Notes: a model not told the origin generated them from the letters alone. DNA of 64,000 nucleotides from Kiritimatiellia bacterium (GCA_017558005.1 JAFYWN010000030.1:28114-92113); one strand, 5' to 3'; shown: positions 48,264 through 56,848, numbered from the stretch's first letter. Program-made: numbers and translations.

Positions 48264-48716
48264 TTATTCCGCCATGCGGGTAACAATCCGTTCGGGATAG
48301 CTTCCCTGTTCGGTCACACGATAGAGATGTGTCCAGTCTAAGCCAACGACCTGACCTGGCGACAATTCGTCAATGACCATCCGTAAAGCGACCGAAGTTT
48401 CAGGAGCAGGCGCGCCATTGCGCAATTTCACACGCACAGCAAACTCTTCCTGACGCGAATCGCCTTCTTTTTCATGCTGTTCGTAGGCGGTATACTCGAC
48501 GATCGAGAAGTGCGCATAGACACCCCCATGCTCGCAGGCATTCGGGCAGTCTGCCGTCATATGACGACAAGGGACTTCCGTTAACCCGTCAAAGCGCGCC
48601 AAGGTTTCGTGGCTTGAAAGTTTGACACCTTCAGGCAAAACGGTTTGTTGATACGTCACTGTCGCGCATCCAGAAAGCAGAGCCGACACCGCCAAGAGTG
48701 GAAGTAACTTTTTCAT
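48264..48716 (-). CDS. Lipoprotein of unknown function
   Basis: 150 residues from the ATG at 48716. The lipoprotein signal ends LLSGC (MKKLLPLLAVSALLSGC), followed by ATVTYQQ. Four more Cys lie close together at CRHMTADCPNAC (about residues 50-61), which may form disulfides or bind metal. The rest is mostly beta with acidic and polar loops; no family was recognised. TGCTATAGT, an extended -10, lies 9 bases before the ATG. lpxB begins 4 bases after its stop, so the two are co-transcribed; a role in outer-membrane biogenesis is possible but unproven. Confidence 0.75.
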   Translation of the reverse strand: MKKLLPLLAVSALLSGCATVTYQQTVLPEGVKLSSHETLARFDGLTEVPCRHMTADCPNACEHGGVYAHFSIVEYTAYEQHEKEGDSRQEEFAVRVKLRNGAPAPETSVALRMVIDELSPGQVVGLDWTHLYRVTEQGSYPERIVTRMAE

Positions 48717-48865
48717 AGCACCTTTACTATAGCACAACACGTTGTCAAAACCTTACTTTTTTCTTTGTTTTTACAAACCGTATTCATCAGAGCGCGTGTA
48801 ATGGATCTTCAACATCGCACCACACAAGCGCACGTTCCATGAATACCGCCCATTCCCCGCATGGA

Positions 48866-50242
48866 TTAATCAGCGGGGGCAAAGAGTTCACGAACTGCAT
48901 CTTCCACCTTTTGACGCGCCGCTTGAGCACTCGCGGCGAGGGCATCTGCGCGTTCAAGAAGGCCATCGTAATTGATGCCCGCAGTGCCACCGAGGTGGGT
49001 CTTTTTCGCAATCACCGCATCAGGATCCATGCCACGAAGATCTTCAAGGTGGTCACGCACTTGGTGATAGGCATCACGGAAGGGCATTCCACCCGCCACC
49101 AATTCAAGCGCACGATCGGTCGCAAAGACACCAGGTTCGGCAAATGCCGCACGGCAAGCCTCTGGGTTAACGGTTAAGTTGTCTGCCATGAGCTTCATGA
49201 TGCGCAACGACGTGCGCGTCACGCGCAAGCCTTCCATGTAAAGTTCCTTCGTATCCTGCAAGTCACGATTGTAACCGCCCGGCATTGCCTTAAGGATTAC
49301 GTTGGCAGAGGTGGCATACCCAACGAGCAGCCCAGCCTTCGCACGAATGAGCTCAAGCACGTCAGGATTGTACTTCTGCGGCATAATCGAAGAGCCCGTG
49401 CAGAGTTCGCGCGGAAGGGTGAAGTAGCGGAATTCTGGCATGGAGAAGAGGATGAGGTCTTCTGCCAAGCGGGAGAGCGATAGCATAATCTGCGAGCAAG
49501 CAGAGAGCAACACCGCTTCATCCTTACCACGAGCACAGGAGGCATAAAAGACATTGTGGTGCGGACGTTCAAAGGCGAGCAAGTCAGACGTCAGCTGGCG
49601 ATTAATGGGTAATGGCACGCCATAACCTGCGGCAGAACCGAGCGGGCAGAGGTTATTCGTCTTTGCCGCCGCTTCCAAAAGATAGGCGTCATCTAGGAGC
49701 ATTTCACCATAAGCGCTCGCCCACATCCCCACACTGCTGGGCATGGCGGGTTGCAAATGGGTGCGTCCCACCAAGGGAATGTCAGCATGACGGCGAGCAA
49801 ATTCAATGAGCGCTCGCGCCAATTCGGCGAGTTCGGTGGTCAAATCATTCAATTCGTTACGCACGTGCAAACGGATATCCACCGCCACTTGGTCATTACG
49901 GCTGCGGCAGGTGTGTACCTTCTTACCAAGGTCACCCAAGCGTTCGGTCAAGCGACGTTCCACTGCGAGATGTACGTCTTGGTCTGCGGCAGTAATGGTA
50001 AATTCACCACGACGCGCCTCTGCAATAATTTCTTTCAACCCTTTGAGCACTGCGATACGCTGTTCTTCCGTGAAGAGCACGGGCATGTAATCCATCCGCG
50101 AGAGCATGGTGACGTGTGCCGCGGTGCCGATACAATCCACTTCGGCAAGTGCGAGGTCAAGAACAGGGTCCTTCCCTTCCGTAAAGGTGAGCACGTCGGG
50201 ATTGATTTTGCCAACAGTTGTGGCGGTATCATTGGCTTTCAT
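48866..50242 (-). CDS. argH: Argininosuccinate lyase
   Basis: 458 residues. It cleaves argininosuccinate to arginine and fumarate. Fumarase/aspartase-superfamily signatures: TCRSRNDQVAVDIRLHVRN, GRTHLQPAMPSSVGMWASAY and the catalytic loop GSSIMPQKYNPDVLELIR (pattern GSxxMPxKxNP). The N-terminus FTEGKDPVLDLALAEVD looks more like Bacteroidetes-type ArgH than E. coli. AAAGAG precedes the start. It is the last gene of pheA-dCMP deaminase-exported protein-argH, 11 bases after the preceding stop. No other arginine gene is near. Confidence 0.93.
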   Translation of the reverse strand: MKANDTATTVGKINPDVLTFTEGKDPVLDLALAEVDCIGTAAHVTMLSRMDYMPVLFTEEQRIAVLKGLKEIIAEARRGEFTITAADQDVHLAVERRLTERLGDLGKKVHTCRSRNDQVAVDIRLHVRNELNDLTTELAELARALIEFARRHADIPLVGRTHLQPAMPSSVGMWASAYGEMLLDDAYLLEAAAKTNNLCPLGSAAGYGVPLPINRQLTSDLLAFERPHHNVFYASCARGKDEAVLLSACSQIMLSLSRLAEDLILFSMPEFRYFTLPRELCTGSSIMPQKYNPDVLELIRAKAGLLVGYATSANVILKAMPGGYNRDLQDTKELYMEGLRVTRTSLRIMKLMADNLTVNPEACRAAFAEPGVFATDRALELVAGGMPFRDAYHQVRDHLEDLRGMDPDAVIAKKTHLGGTAGINYDGLLERADALAASAQAARQKVEDAVRELFAPAD

Positions 50243-50253
50243 AATAATCTCTT

Positions 50254-51372
50254 TCAGGGTGCCGAGGGTGTTTCAGAGGTAGATAACGTCGGCACCGCGA
50301 TTTCATCCGTTAGGAGTTCGTGATGGTTAAAGTAATTTTGTAAAATCTCTGCCGCTTCATCTGCTTGGGCTCTAAGCGTTTTATAATCGTCTATGCCCTC
50401 GGAGATATAAGCGGTGTACGCTTTGAGATAGAGCTCGCAGAGGTCACGAAAGGGTTGCGGGCGTGCCAACATCACGCGTCCAAGGCCATTGGCCATCGCA
50501 ACTGCCGCTTCTGCATCCTGCGGCGTTTCTAACGACGCTCGCCAACGCTTAAATTGGCTCCGTGTCAGCGTTCCTGGCATAAAAATACGATCTGCTTGCG
50601 CTTTAAGCCAGGCTTGCCACGACGTTTCACTTAGCGTTTGACACAGCGCTTCAGAGTCCCACGGCGTTGTGAGCAAGGCAAGGCGGTTGTCCTTTTGCGC
50701 ATAGGCCGTCTCTTCCAAAAGCCACATGACAAAGAAGGCATCCATCTCTGGACTGGTCTTTTCACGCGTCACAAGCACTTGCTCCACCGTGGGAATGCCC
50801 ACCGCTTCAAGCTGTGCGGCCACGCGTTCATAGGCCTCCACCTTCCAAAGATTTCCCTTTGAGGCATTGACGACTGCGGTGAGCCACCAATTCGGCCACG
50901 CAAAGGCAGCATAGCGACCTGTTTCCTCTCGCACCCGTTCACGCAAAAGCGCTTCTGCGATCCCCTCGCGAAGCACTTCTAAGTCCACGGTCTCTGGATT
51001 GGGCACGCATAAGATGAGCTGAGAGAAGCCATCACCCGTGCGGAAGACGCGCCGTTCAATCCCTGTTACGGAGTTGGTCTGCGTACCAAGCTCAATGGAA
51101 AGCGGCGAAAGGGTGGAGCCTAAGGGCAGAAAAGCTTCACTTAAATGCGTTCGCACCGTTTCGGCAAAGCGCATCACGGGCCAACGCAAATTCGCGCGAT
51201 CTGGCGATGCGCAACGCACAAAGATTGCGCCCGAGGCAGATTGTACTGGCGGCGGCAACGCTTTTAAGCGGTTGAGTGCTTCATTTTTTGACACCACACC
51301 CGTCTCAGCCCCAACGCAAAGTGTGCCGAAGCCAATCAGGAGCGCGACGAATAAGGTGCGGGAAAAACTCAC
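50254..51372 (-). CDS. Exported protein of unknown function
   Basis: 372 residues starting at a GTG that overlaps the dCMP deaminase stop (GTGA), so translation is coupled. Signal peptide about residues 1-22 (MSFSRTLFVALLIGFGTLCVGA). The mature part is helix-rich with many Trp/Leu, including FAWPNWWLTAVVNASKG (about residues 155-170) and EMDAFFVMWLLEE. No zinc or catalytic motif was seen; the overall pattern (family with AEALLRERVREETGRYAAFAWP) suggests a helical periplasmic protein. Function not recognised. Confidence 0.75.
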   Translation of the reverse strand: MSFSRTLFVALLIGFGTLCVGAETGVVSKNEALNRLKALPPPVQSASGAIFVRCASPDRANLRWPVMRFAETVRTHLSEAFLPLGSTLSPLSIELGTQTNSVTGIERRVFRTGDGFSQLILCVPNPETVDLEVLREGIAEALLRERVREETGRYAAFAWPNWWLTAVVNASKGNLWKVEAYERVAAQLEAVGIPTVEQVLVTREKTSPEMDAFFVMWLLEETAYAQKDNRLALLTTPWDSEALCQTLSETSWQAWLKAQADRIFMPGTLTRSQFKRWRASLETPQDAEAAVAMANGLGRVMLARPQPFRDLCELYLKAYTAYISEGIDDYKTLRAQADEAAEILQNYFNHHELLTDEIAVPTLSTSETPSAP

Positions 51373-51857
51373 TGCGCAGGCGCTTCTTCAGGTGCTACAT
51401 ACTTACGACAAACCACGCCGGCATCTGCAAGCAATTTACGCGTCTGTTCATCAAAGGCATAATTACCCGCATACACGACTTCGCGAATACCAGCATTAAT
51501 AATCATCTTCGCGCAGGTCAAGCACGGGGTAAGCGTCACATAAATCGTTGAGCCCGCCAAACGAATGCCGTAGTAAGCCGCCTGACAAATGGCATTCTGT
51601 TCGGCATGCACGCAAATGCACTCTTCAAGAGAGGCGCCGCTCGCCACATTTCCTGAGCAACGCGGACACCCGCCGTCAAAACAATTGCGAATGCCGCGCG
51701 GGGTACCATTGTAGCCCGTGGAGATAATGCGGTTTTCCGAAACGATAACCGCAGCGACCTTACGGCGAGAACAATTTGCGCGCGTCGCCACCACGTTGGC
51801 AATCGACATGAAATACGTATCCCAATCTGGGCGGGTATCTTTACAAGCTTCGGCCAT
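51369..51857 (-). CDS. dCMP deaminase (ComEB-like)
   Basis: 162 residues from the ATG at 51857 with AGAGGAG upstream. Zinc-dependent deaminase fold: CVHAEQNAICQAA supplies the His and the catalytic Glu, and TPCLTCAKMIINAGI supplies the two Cys ligands. VGYNG-like STGYNGTPRG and an extra Cys cluster (FDGGCPRCSG) fit deoxycytidylate deaminases, which make dUMP for thymidylate synthesis. It follows pheA by 44 bases and overlaps the next gene. Confidence 0.88.
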   Translation of the reverse strand: MAEACKDTRPDWDTYFMSIANVVATRANCSRRKVAAVIVSENRIISTGYNGTPRGIRNCFDGGCPRCSGNVASGASLEECICVHAEQNAICQAAYYGIRLAGSTIYVTLTPCLTCAKMIINAGIREVVYAGNYAFDEQTRKLLADAGVVCRKYVAPEEAPAQ

Positions 51858-51901
51858 AACGGCTCCTCTTTTCAAAAAAGTAAAATAATCAATTGATAAC
51901 T

Positions 51902-53344
51902 TTAGTCCACGAGATCTTCAAGAATCACATAGACTTGAATCAAACGCGAGAGCGGCAGGAGGTAGTCGCGATAGAGCGCCACAAGGTGACGCACCACTGA
52001 TTCTGGTCCACCCTGCAAATCAAAGTGTTCTGCTCGCGCAAAGTTCACAATACGTGCAAGCACCTTCTCTTCCACCGCCTCATTGAGGAGCGCGTGCTCC
52101 ACCGCTGCGGGGTCACCTGTCTTCGCCGCGGCGCGCAGTTCAGGAGCGAGCTCAATTCGCTTACGCGCAATCACCTTTGTAGAGAAACGGCAACGACGCG
52201 CCAAGGCCGAAATCACCTCAGTGTCGGCATACAATGCTTCGCGTGGATCAGCATCTTCACCACGAGAGGCCAAATAAGGCACCACCATTGTGAGATAGAA
52301 GCGACGCAACAGACGCGTTTGCTCCGTCTGATCCCCCACCGCGAAGGCACGCGCCAAATCATGTAAGTCCACGGGTTCCGCGTGAACGTAAAGCGTGGGA
52401 TTCAATGCATAGCGACGACGCCCCGCAAAGGCGCGAATCAAAGAGGCATCAATATCAGCAATCATCGCACGCAAGCTTGAGAGCGCCGTCGTGGTCGAGG
52501 CATCTGGTACCGTTGACTGTGTTGTAATCGAGTAATCGCCCAACACATGCACATCGCGCGCCACACTACGAATGTTGGCCAACACAGTCGCGAGCGGAAG
52601 CCCAGAGTTACCAATCAGTAATTCCATGAAGAAAGCGTACTTCCACCGTTCCCCACGCAACGGACGAGACTGGATAAAGGTAATATCCACCGTCTTGAGC
52701 GTCTGAAGCACTTCAAGCAAAGAGCCCGGATGATCATCTATCTCAACGCGTAAGAGCGCATGGGTCGGCGGCAATGTTGCCGCGCCCCCTCGAAAAGGTA
52801 CACGCCCGCCACGCATTTCCAATCGGAAAAAGCGCGTCGTGTTCCCCTGCACATCCTGCACATCAGCACGGCGCAAGGTGAGCTTATAACGTTCCGCCGT
52901 TGATTCACCTGCCACGGCCGCAAGCGACGCATCCTCTGCTGCCAAACGTGCCGCCTCTGCTGTAGAAGAAACTGCGACAAGCGGAACTTCGGGATAAATC
53001 TTGCTAAGCGTCTCTCTGCATTGGGCGAGCGCTTCTGCCTTTGAAAGAATCTGACGGATTGGCGTCGTTAAGTCACGCGAAAGAAGATGTTGGTGCACGG
53101 GAATCGCCCGACACTCCACCGCGGTCATTCCAGGGTGTTCTGCCAAGAGATCCATCACCTCGGTGACGGGGCCCTGCGAAGTGTTTTCAAATGGCACCAC
53201 CGCGGCACCCTCTGGGTCAATTGAGAGTTTGTGAAAGACCTCACGAAAATTAGCGCACGGCACAGGCATCTCGTCCGGCTTCGCCATACGCGTAGCGGCA
53301 CGATGCGAAAATGTCTCTTCTGGACCCAGATAATACAACTTCAT
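51902..53344 (-). CDS. pheA: Prephenate dehydratase-ACT-chorismate mutase fusion
   Basis: 480 residues. Residues 1-180 are prephenate dehydratase: YLGPEETFSHRAATRM at the start and NTTRFFRL, the TRF catalytic motif. About 195-275 is an ACT domain with DHPGSLLEVL and IQSRPLRG, the phenylalanine-binding ESRP position. About 282-480 resembles the plant/fungal AroQ chorismate mutase: FYLTMVVPYLASRGED, then YADTEVISALARRCRFSTKV compared with the family pattern YGS...LQALSRRIHYGKFVAE.K. The usual bacterial P-protein has the mutase at the N-terminus, so the order is reversed and the mutase type different. Together the domains would turn chorismate into phenylpyruvate. No clear ribosome site. Confidence 0.8.
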   Translation of the reverse strand: MKLYYLGPEETFSHRAATRMAKPDEMPVPCANFREVFHKLSIDPEGAAVVPFENTSQGPVTEVMDLLAEHPGMTAVECRAIPVHQHLLSRDLTTPIRQILSKAEALAQCRETLSKIYPEVPLVAVSSTAEAARLAAEDASLAAVAGESTAERYKLTLRRADVQDVQGNTTRFFRLEMRGGRVPFRGGAATLPPTHALLRVEIDDHPGSLLEVLQTLKTVDITFIQSRPLRGERWKYAFFMELLIGNSGLPLATVLANIRSVARDVHVLGDYSITTQSTVPDASTTTALSSLRAMIADIDASLIRAFAGRRRYALNPTLYVHAEPVDLHDLARAFAVGDQTEQTRLLRRFYLTMVVPYLASRGEDADPREALYADTEVISALARRCRFSTKVIARKRIELAPELRAAAKTGDPAAVEHALLNEAVEEKVLARIVNFARAEHFDLQGGPESVVRHLVALYRDYLLPLSRLIQVYVILEDLVD

Positions 53345-53420
53345 AAGACGTTAATCCGTAAACACACGGTTAGACCGCGTCAAGAATCTCGCACCCAGTG
53401 TCAATGCCCACATTAGGTGC

Positions 53421-53460
53421 TAAAAGAACACCCGCGGTGACGGAATCCGTTCACCGCGGG
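53421..53460 (-). terminator. Terminator of aroF
   Basis: CCCGCGGTGA and TCACCGCGGG form a perfect 10-bp stem 12 bases after the aroF stop; on the minus strand TGTTCTTTTA follows. A weak T-run lets some read-through to pheA be possible. Confidence 0.7.
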
Positions 53461-53471
53461 CAACATGCACA

Positions 53472-54494
53472 TTAGCGGCGCATAGCCTGAGCCAACTCAT
53501 GCCACGGCTTGATCGCTTCGAGATAATCCCCGAAGGTGGCCGAAGGAATCTGCTGCGCGGCATCCGAATAAGCGTGCTTCGGATCCGGGTGTGCTTCCAC
53601 CAAGAGACCATCGCAGCCAGCACCCAGTGCAGCACGCGACAAAGGAATCACGAGTTCGAGCTTACCACCACCATGCGAGGGGTCTGCCACGATCGGCAAG
53701 TGCGTCAAACGCTTCGTGGCGGCCAATGCGCCCAAGTCAAGCGTGTTACGCGTGATGGTTTCATACGTACGAATACCGCGTTCGCAGAGAATCACCTCGG
53801 TGCAACCATTTGCCATGAGGTATTCTGCGCTTTGCAACCATTCTTCCACCGTGCCAGCCAAGCCACGCTTCAAAATCACCGGCTTGCCAGCCTTACCGAG
53901 GCGTTCGAGCAAATCGTAGTTCTGCGAATTGCGAGCGCCCACCTGGAAGATATCCGTCACTTCCATGAGACCTTCAATCTGATTCGGGCCAGGCACTTCA
54001 GTGATGAAAGCCACATCCGGGAAATCCTTCTTCACTTCACGCAAAACGCGAATACCCTCTTCCTTCAAACCCTGGAAGTCATAGGTCGACGTACGAGGCT
54101 TGTAGACCATCGCGCGAATAATCTTGATGCCCAGCTTCGTGAGGTCAGAGACTACGGCATGGAACTGATCATAGCTTTCCACAGCACAGGGGCCCGCCAT
54201 CACAGGGATATTACCGCCGCCAATCTTTACGCCCTTAACCTCAATTACCGTATCCTCCGGCTTGAAGTCACGCGACACCAACTTATACTTCTTGCTCACG
54301 TGAATAATCTCCTGAACCGTATCTAAGGCTTCCAACTGCGCCACCGTCTGCGGATTAATTTCGTTGCCGATGCACGCAATCACAGTCTGATCAGCGCCCG
54401 TCGTCACACGCGGTTGATAGCGCAACGACGTAATCCAGTCGCAAATCGTCTGCACTTCAGCCTGGGTTGCCGTTGGTTTCATGATGATAATCAT
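53472..54494 (-). CDS. aroF: 3-deoxy-7-phosphoheptulonate (DAHP) synthase, type I-beta
   Basis: 340 residues. It condenses phosphoenolpyruvate and erythrose 4-phosphate, the first step of the shikimate pathway. Residues 1-70 are the ferredoxin-like regulatory domain (MIIIMKPTATQAEVQTICDW), as in the Thermotoga enzyme; the barrel follows with PVMAGPCAVES, KPRTSTYDFQGL, FITEVPGPNQ, VGARNSQNYDLL, PVILKRG and PIVADPSHGGG. The usual RGGAFKPRTSPY appears here as RAMVYKPRTSTY, a change beside the phosphate site. Metal ligands (C, H, E, D) look intact. It is preceded by an aromatic leader peptide and attenuator. Confidence 0.92.
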   Translation of the reverse strand: MIIIMKPTATQAEVQTICDWITSLRYQPRVTTGADQTVIACIGNEINPQTVAQLEALDTVQEIIHVSKKYKLVSRDFKPEDTVIEVKGVKIGGGNIPVMAGPCAVESYDQFHAVVSDLTKLGIKIIRAMVYKPRTSTYDFQGLKEEGIRVLREVKKDFPDVAFITEVPGPNQIEGLMEVTDIFQVGARNSQNYDLLERLGKAGKPVILKRGLAGTVEEWLQSAEYLMANGCTEVILCERGIRTYETITRNTLDLGALAATKRLTHLPIVADPSHGGGKLELVIPLSRAALGAGCDGLLVEAHPDPKHAYSDAAQQIPSATFGDYLEAIKPWHELAQAMRR

Positions 54495-54516
54495 CGTTCG
54501 TCTCGCTTTCTTTTAT

Positions 54517-54549
54517 AAAAAAACCGCCACTCCTTCCGAGGAGCGCGGC
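54517..54549 (-). terminator. Attenuator hairpin in front of aroF
   Basis: On the minus strand CCGCGCTCC pairs with GGAGTGGCGG (one wobble and one bulged G) around TCGGAA, followed by seven T, 22 bases before the aroF ATG. A terminator upstream of a gene start and after a leader peptide is the layout of transcription attenuation. Confidence 0.7.
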
Positions 54550-54578
54550 TGTTCTTAAAGTCATCCTGTTCTGTTACA

Positions 54579-54647
54579 TCAACGGATGGCCCGAGCAGCA
54601 CGCGCGGGATTCCCGGTAAAGTAAAAGAAATAGGCAATTCGTTTCAT
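54579..54647 (-). CDS. Leader peptide of aroF (22 residues, Tyr/Phe-rich)
   Basis: 22-codon frame starting MKRIAYFFYFTGNP and ending in Arg before TGA. Five consecutive aromatic residues (Tyr-Phe-Phe-Tyr-Phe, codons 6-10) are the expected sensor for charged tRNA-Tyr and tRNA-Phe. The stop lies 30 bases before the attenuator hairpin. A possible promoter, TTGCAT-17-TAATGT with TG before the -10, places the start of transcription near this ATG, so the leader mRNA may itself be leaderless. The downstream GCGCG (54601-54605) could pair with CGCGC of the terminator arm as an antiterminator. Function is regulatory, not catalytic. An overlapping Phe/Trp-containing frame (54574-54759) is less likely. 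Confidence 0.6.
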   Translation of the reverse strand: MKRIAYFFYFTGNPARAARAIR

Positions 54648-54794
54648 CACTGATTACATTAACAAAGCCACGCCACCAATGCAAGCAAAAAAATGAAAAA
54701 GATAGCCGCATAGTACTGTTGGCAAAGAACTTACTCATTGGGTCTACCTGTGCAATCACATGAAGTGATACGAATCGTACCCCTTAAACACCGC

Positions 54795-55049
54795 TCACCA
54801 CAAACAAGCCACTAAAACAAGATTCGCCACCACCATCAACCAAAAGACCACTCGGAAAGAGCGCTTATACGTTTTGTGGCGAAAGACGACTTGTGCCGCC
54901 CATGCTCCTGGCCAACCAAAGGCAAATTCTAATACGTGTAACGTTGCCTCAGGAATGCGCCACCATCCCTTCTTTGCCTTGAGCTTATCAAGCCCATAGA
55001 CAACAAATGTAATAAGGCTCATCACAAGGTATGCCCAAACAAAAATCAT
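54795..55049 (-). CDS. DUF1294 family small membrane protein
   Basis: 84 residues from the ATG at 55049, with GAGGC upstream; a GTG eight codons earlier is possible. Two to three membrane helices (about 3-18, 45-55, 64-84). The pattern YGLDKLKAKKGWWRIPEATL, then GWPGAWAAQVVFRHKTYK and FRVVFWLMV is the DUF1294 signature (DKxxA..g.WRipE..L, GG..Ga......RHKT.K..F). Function unknown. Confidence 0.85.
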   Translation of the reverse strand: MIFVWAYLVMSLITFVVYGLDKLKAKKGWWRIPEATLHVLEFAFGWPGAWAAQVVFRHKTYKRSFRVVFWLMVVANLVLVACLW

Positions 55050-55103
55050 TTGTGCCTCGCGTCTCTCAATCACCCGTTCTGTAAAAAGCCCCTTCGGCGG
55101 CCA

Positions 55104-55907
55104 TTAGTGCTTTCGGATAAAGAAAAACCGCAGAATCGTGCGGAACAAAAGGTAAAATGCAATGTCAATTAATAAGACAAACAACAGCGTTGCATGCACC
55201 ACAAACATCCCTGGCGCACATACATCCGTTAACCAACATGCCGCAAGATGAGCCCCTGGAATAAGATTGATTAAAAAGATAAAGAACGCAATCACAAAGA
55301 AGCCGCGCCACATTCCCGCTAAATCTGTTGAGCTCAGAGTAATCTCAGACGTCACACAAAAGAGTAAATACAGCAGAATCAAATAAAACGGTGAGATCCA
55401 ATGCCAATTCATCACGAGTGAGGCAAACATCCCTAAAGCCGACGAGACCAATCCGCTTGCATAACTCAAAAAGCCAGGATCCCCCTCCGGAAAGACCTCG
55501 CTATAAATCGGTAAGAAGTTAACCCCCTCCATGAGCAACCCAAGGAGGAAGATTACCACACATCCTAACCAAACAGGCCCTGTAGCAATGATAAACTCAC
55601 GCAATGCCCCAAAACGCCCTGCTTTAACATGCTTTACATAACCCAGCGTCTCACCCTGAATCTTAAAGGGAGCAAACTCCACCACCTTTGTGAATGTGAT
55701 GATACACCCAAGAGCATGCCCAAGTTCATGAAACATCACCCCAGGCGCAACAAAATAATAGTAACTATTTCCGAAGCGACCGCCACCCATACCGCGGCGC
55801 TTTTGACTCACCAACCACATCAAAAACGCAAAGAAAAAAACAAGCCCAAATCCTCCAGCCAGCTGTCGAAGCGCATTCACCACCGCCGCATCCAAATAAT
55901 CCAACAT
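55104..55907 (-). CDS. Membrane metalloprotease-like protein (HExxH, M50-like)
   Basis: 267 residues from the ATG at 55907 with GAGAGG upstream; 27 codons of upstream open frame are Arg/Lys-rich and lack a ribosome site. Several helices: about 12-30, 60-75, 105-130, 145-195, 205-260. VMFHELGHALGCII carries a HELGH zinc site inside or beside a helix, as in M50/site-2 protease-type proteins; the third ligand (DxxPxxP-like) was not clearly found, though NLIPGAH near residue 214 may correspond to it. It would act in the membrane. Downstream DUF1294 gene is 54 bases away. Confidence 0.7.
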   Translation of the reverse strand: MLDYLDAAVVNALRQLAGGFGLVFFFAFLMWLVSQKRRGMGGGRFGNSYYYFVAPGVMFHELGHALGCIITFTKVVEFAPFKIQGETLGYVKHVKAGRFGALREFIIATGPVWLGCVVIFLLGLLMEGVNFLPIYSEVFPEGDPGFLSYASGLVSSALGMFASLVMNWHWISPFYLILLYLLFCVTSEITLSSTDLAGMWRGFFVIAFFIFLINLIPGAHLAACWLTDVCAPGMFVVHATLLFVLLIDIAFYLLFRTILRFFFIRKH

Positions 55908-55964
55908 CTCGTTATCCTCTCTAAGCCTATCGTACCGCCAAAGCTTCAACCGCAAGCTTCTTAA

Positions 55965-56003
55965 GAAAAACGAAAGGAGTTCCCTCAAGAATACTCCTTT
56001 CGT
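55965..56003 (-). terminator. Terminator of the exported-protein cluster
   Basis: ACGAAAGGAGT and ACTCCTTTCGT form a perfect stem 20 bases after the last stop; on the minus strand TTTTTCTT follows. Confidence 0.9.
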
Positions 56004-56023
56004 CGTATCAAGTCATTAACCAA

Positions 56024-56848
56024 TTAAAAGGTGGCTAAGATATTGTTTTCACCCACCGTAATCGCCAATGGGAAGTTGGGAATCTTGTCACGCAATGTAT
56101 CTAAAAACCACTTGTTCGCTCCTCTTAACGTGCACTTTATTTTATTTTCGTCAACTAATTCTGCATCAGAAGGTAGCGCGAAACCTTTGCGCTCCCTCCA
56201 ATAATTAATCATATCAACAACCGACTCCACCACTGCACGATCATCCTCTGTACGGACATTTTTAAAGGTAATCGTCACTGGGCGCCCACTTTCAATTTGA
56301 TCTGCCGCCTCTTGTGACCAAATTGCAATAACGCCCACCTCTTCTTCTGTCTCAAACAAATAAGTCACATAGGGTTCAGCCACCATTCGTGGCGTTTCAC
56401 GTTTTATAACGGACTCAAATCGCTTATTATCATCCTCTAAGAGGTTAAATAACATTTCCATCTCGCCAAAGCGCGAACCCGCAGTAACTTTCCCAAATTT
56501 CTCGACTCTCCCCTCTTCTGAGTGATGAATTATATTGCCAAACCCTTTAGCCAATTTCGAACGTACTGCTGTAACTGCTTCCTTATACGCAAGAAAACGT
56601 GCACCTTCATAATAGGGATGACTTGGAGGAAGGGAAATCGGCCGCGCACTTAAAAAAATAAAGGTTTCATCTCTATCGCCTCCAACGTTCCTCCCTCTTT
56701 CGACTAAAAACGCTTCCATTTTGTCGCGAAGGCTTATGCTTTCCATATCCTTCTCTACAGCATGTGTCTTTGACGATGAAAGCACCACCAGAGGTGCTAA
56801 CACTCCCAAAACCAATACAATACATCCAATAACGACCTTCTGTTTCAT
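56024..56848 (-). CDS. Exported protein with LPP20-like domain
   Basis: 274 residues from the ATG at 56848 with AGAGGAA upstream. Residues 4-31 are a signal peptide or anchor (VVIGCIVLVLGVLAPLVVLS). The region ETFIFLSARPISLPPSHPYY followed by FLAYKEAVTAVRSKLAKGFG resembles LPP20-like domains, in which an I/F-x-A strand precedes a helix rich in A, E, K and R, and is similar to the N-terminal parts of the 579- and 401-residue proteins in this cluster. The rest is alpha/beta with IAIWSQEAADQI. Its start overlaps the stop of a 56-residue frame by one base (TGATG). Last gene of the cluster. Function unknown. Confidence 0.7.
   Translation of the reverse strand: MKQKVVIGCIVLVLGVLAPLVVLSSSKTHAVEKDMESISLRDKMEAFLVERGRNVGGDRDETFIFLSARPISLPPSHPYYEGARFLAYKEAVTAVRSKLAKGFGNIIHHSEEGRVEKFGKVTAGSRFGEMEMLFNLLEDDNKRFESVIKRETPRMVAEPYVTYLFETEEEVGVIAIWSQEAADQIESGRPVTITFKNVRTEDDRAVVESVVDMINYWRERKGFALPSDAELVDENKIKCTLRGANKWFLDTLRDKIPNFPLAITVGENNILATF

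Noticed and set aside
54574..54759. 61-codon Phe/Trp-containing frame upstream of aroF as the regulatory leader
   Set aside because: Its aromatic residues are scattered and far from the attenuator, while the overlapping 22-codon frame has five aromatic residues in a row at the right distance; it cannot be fully excluded.
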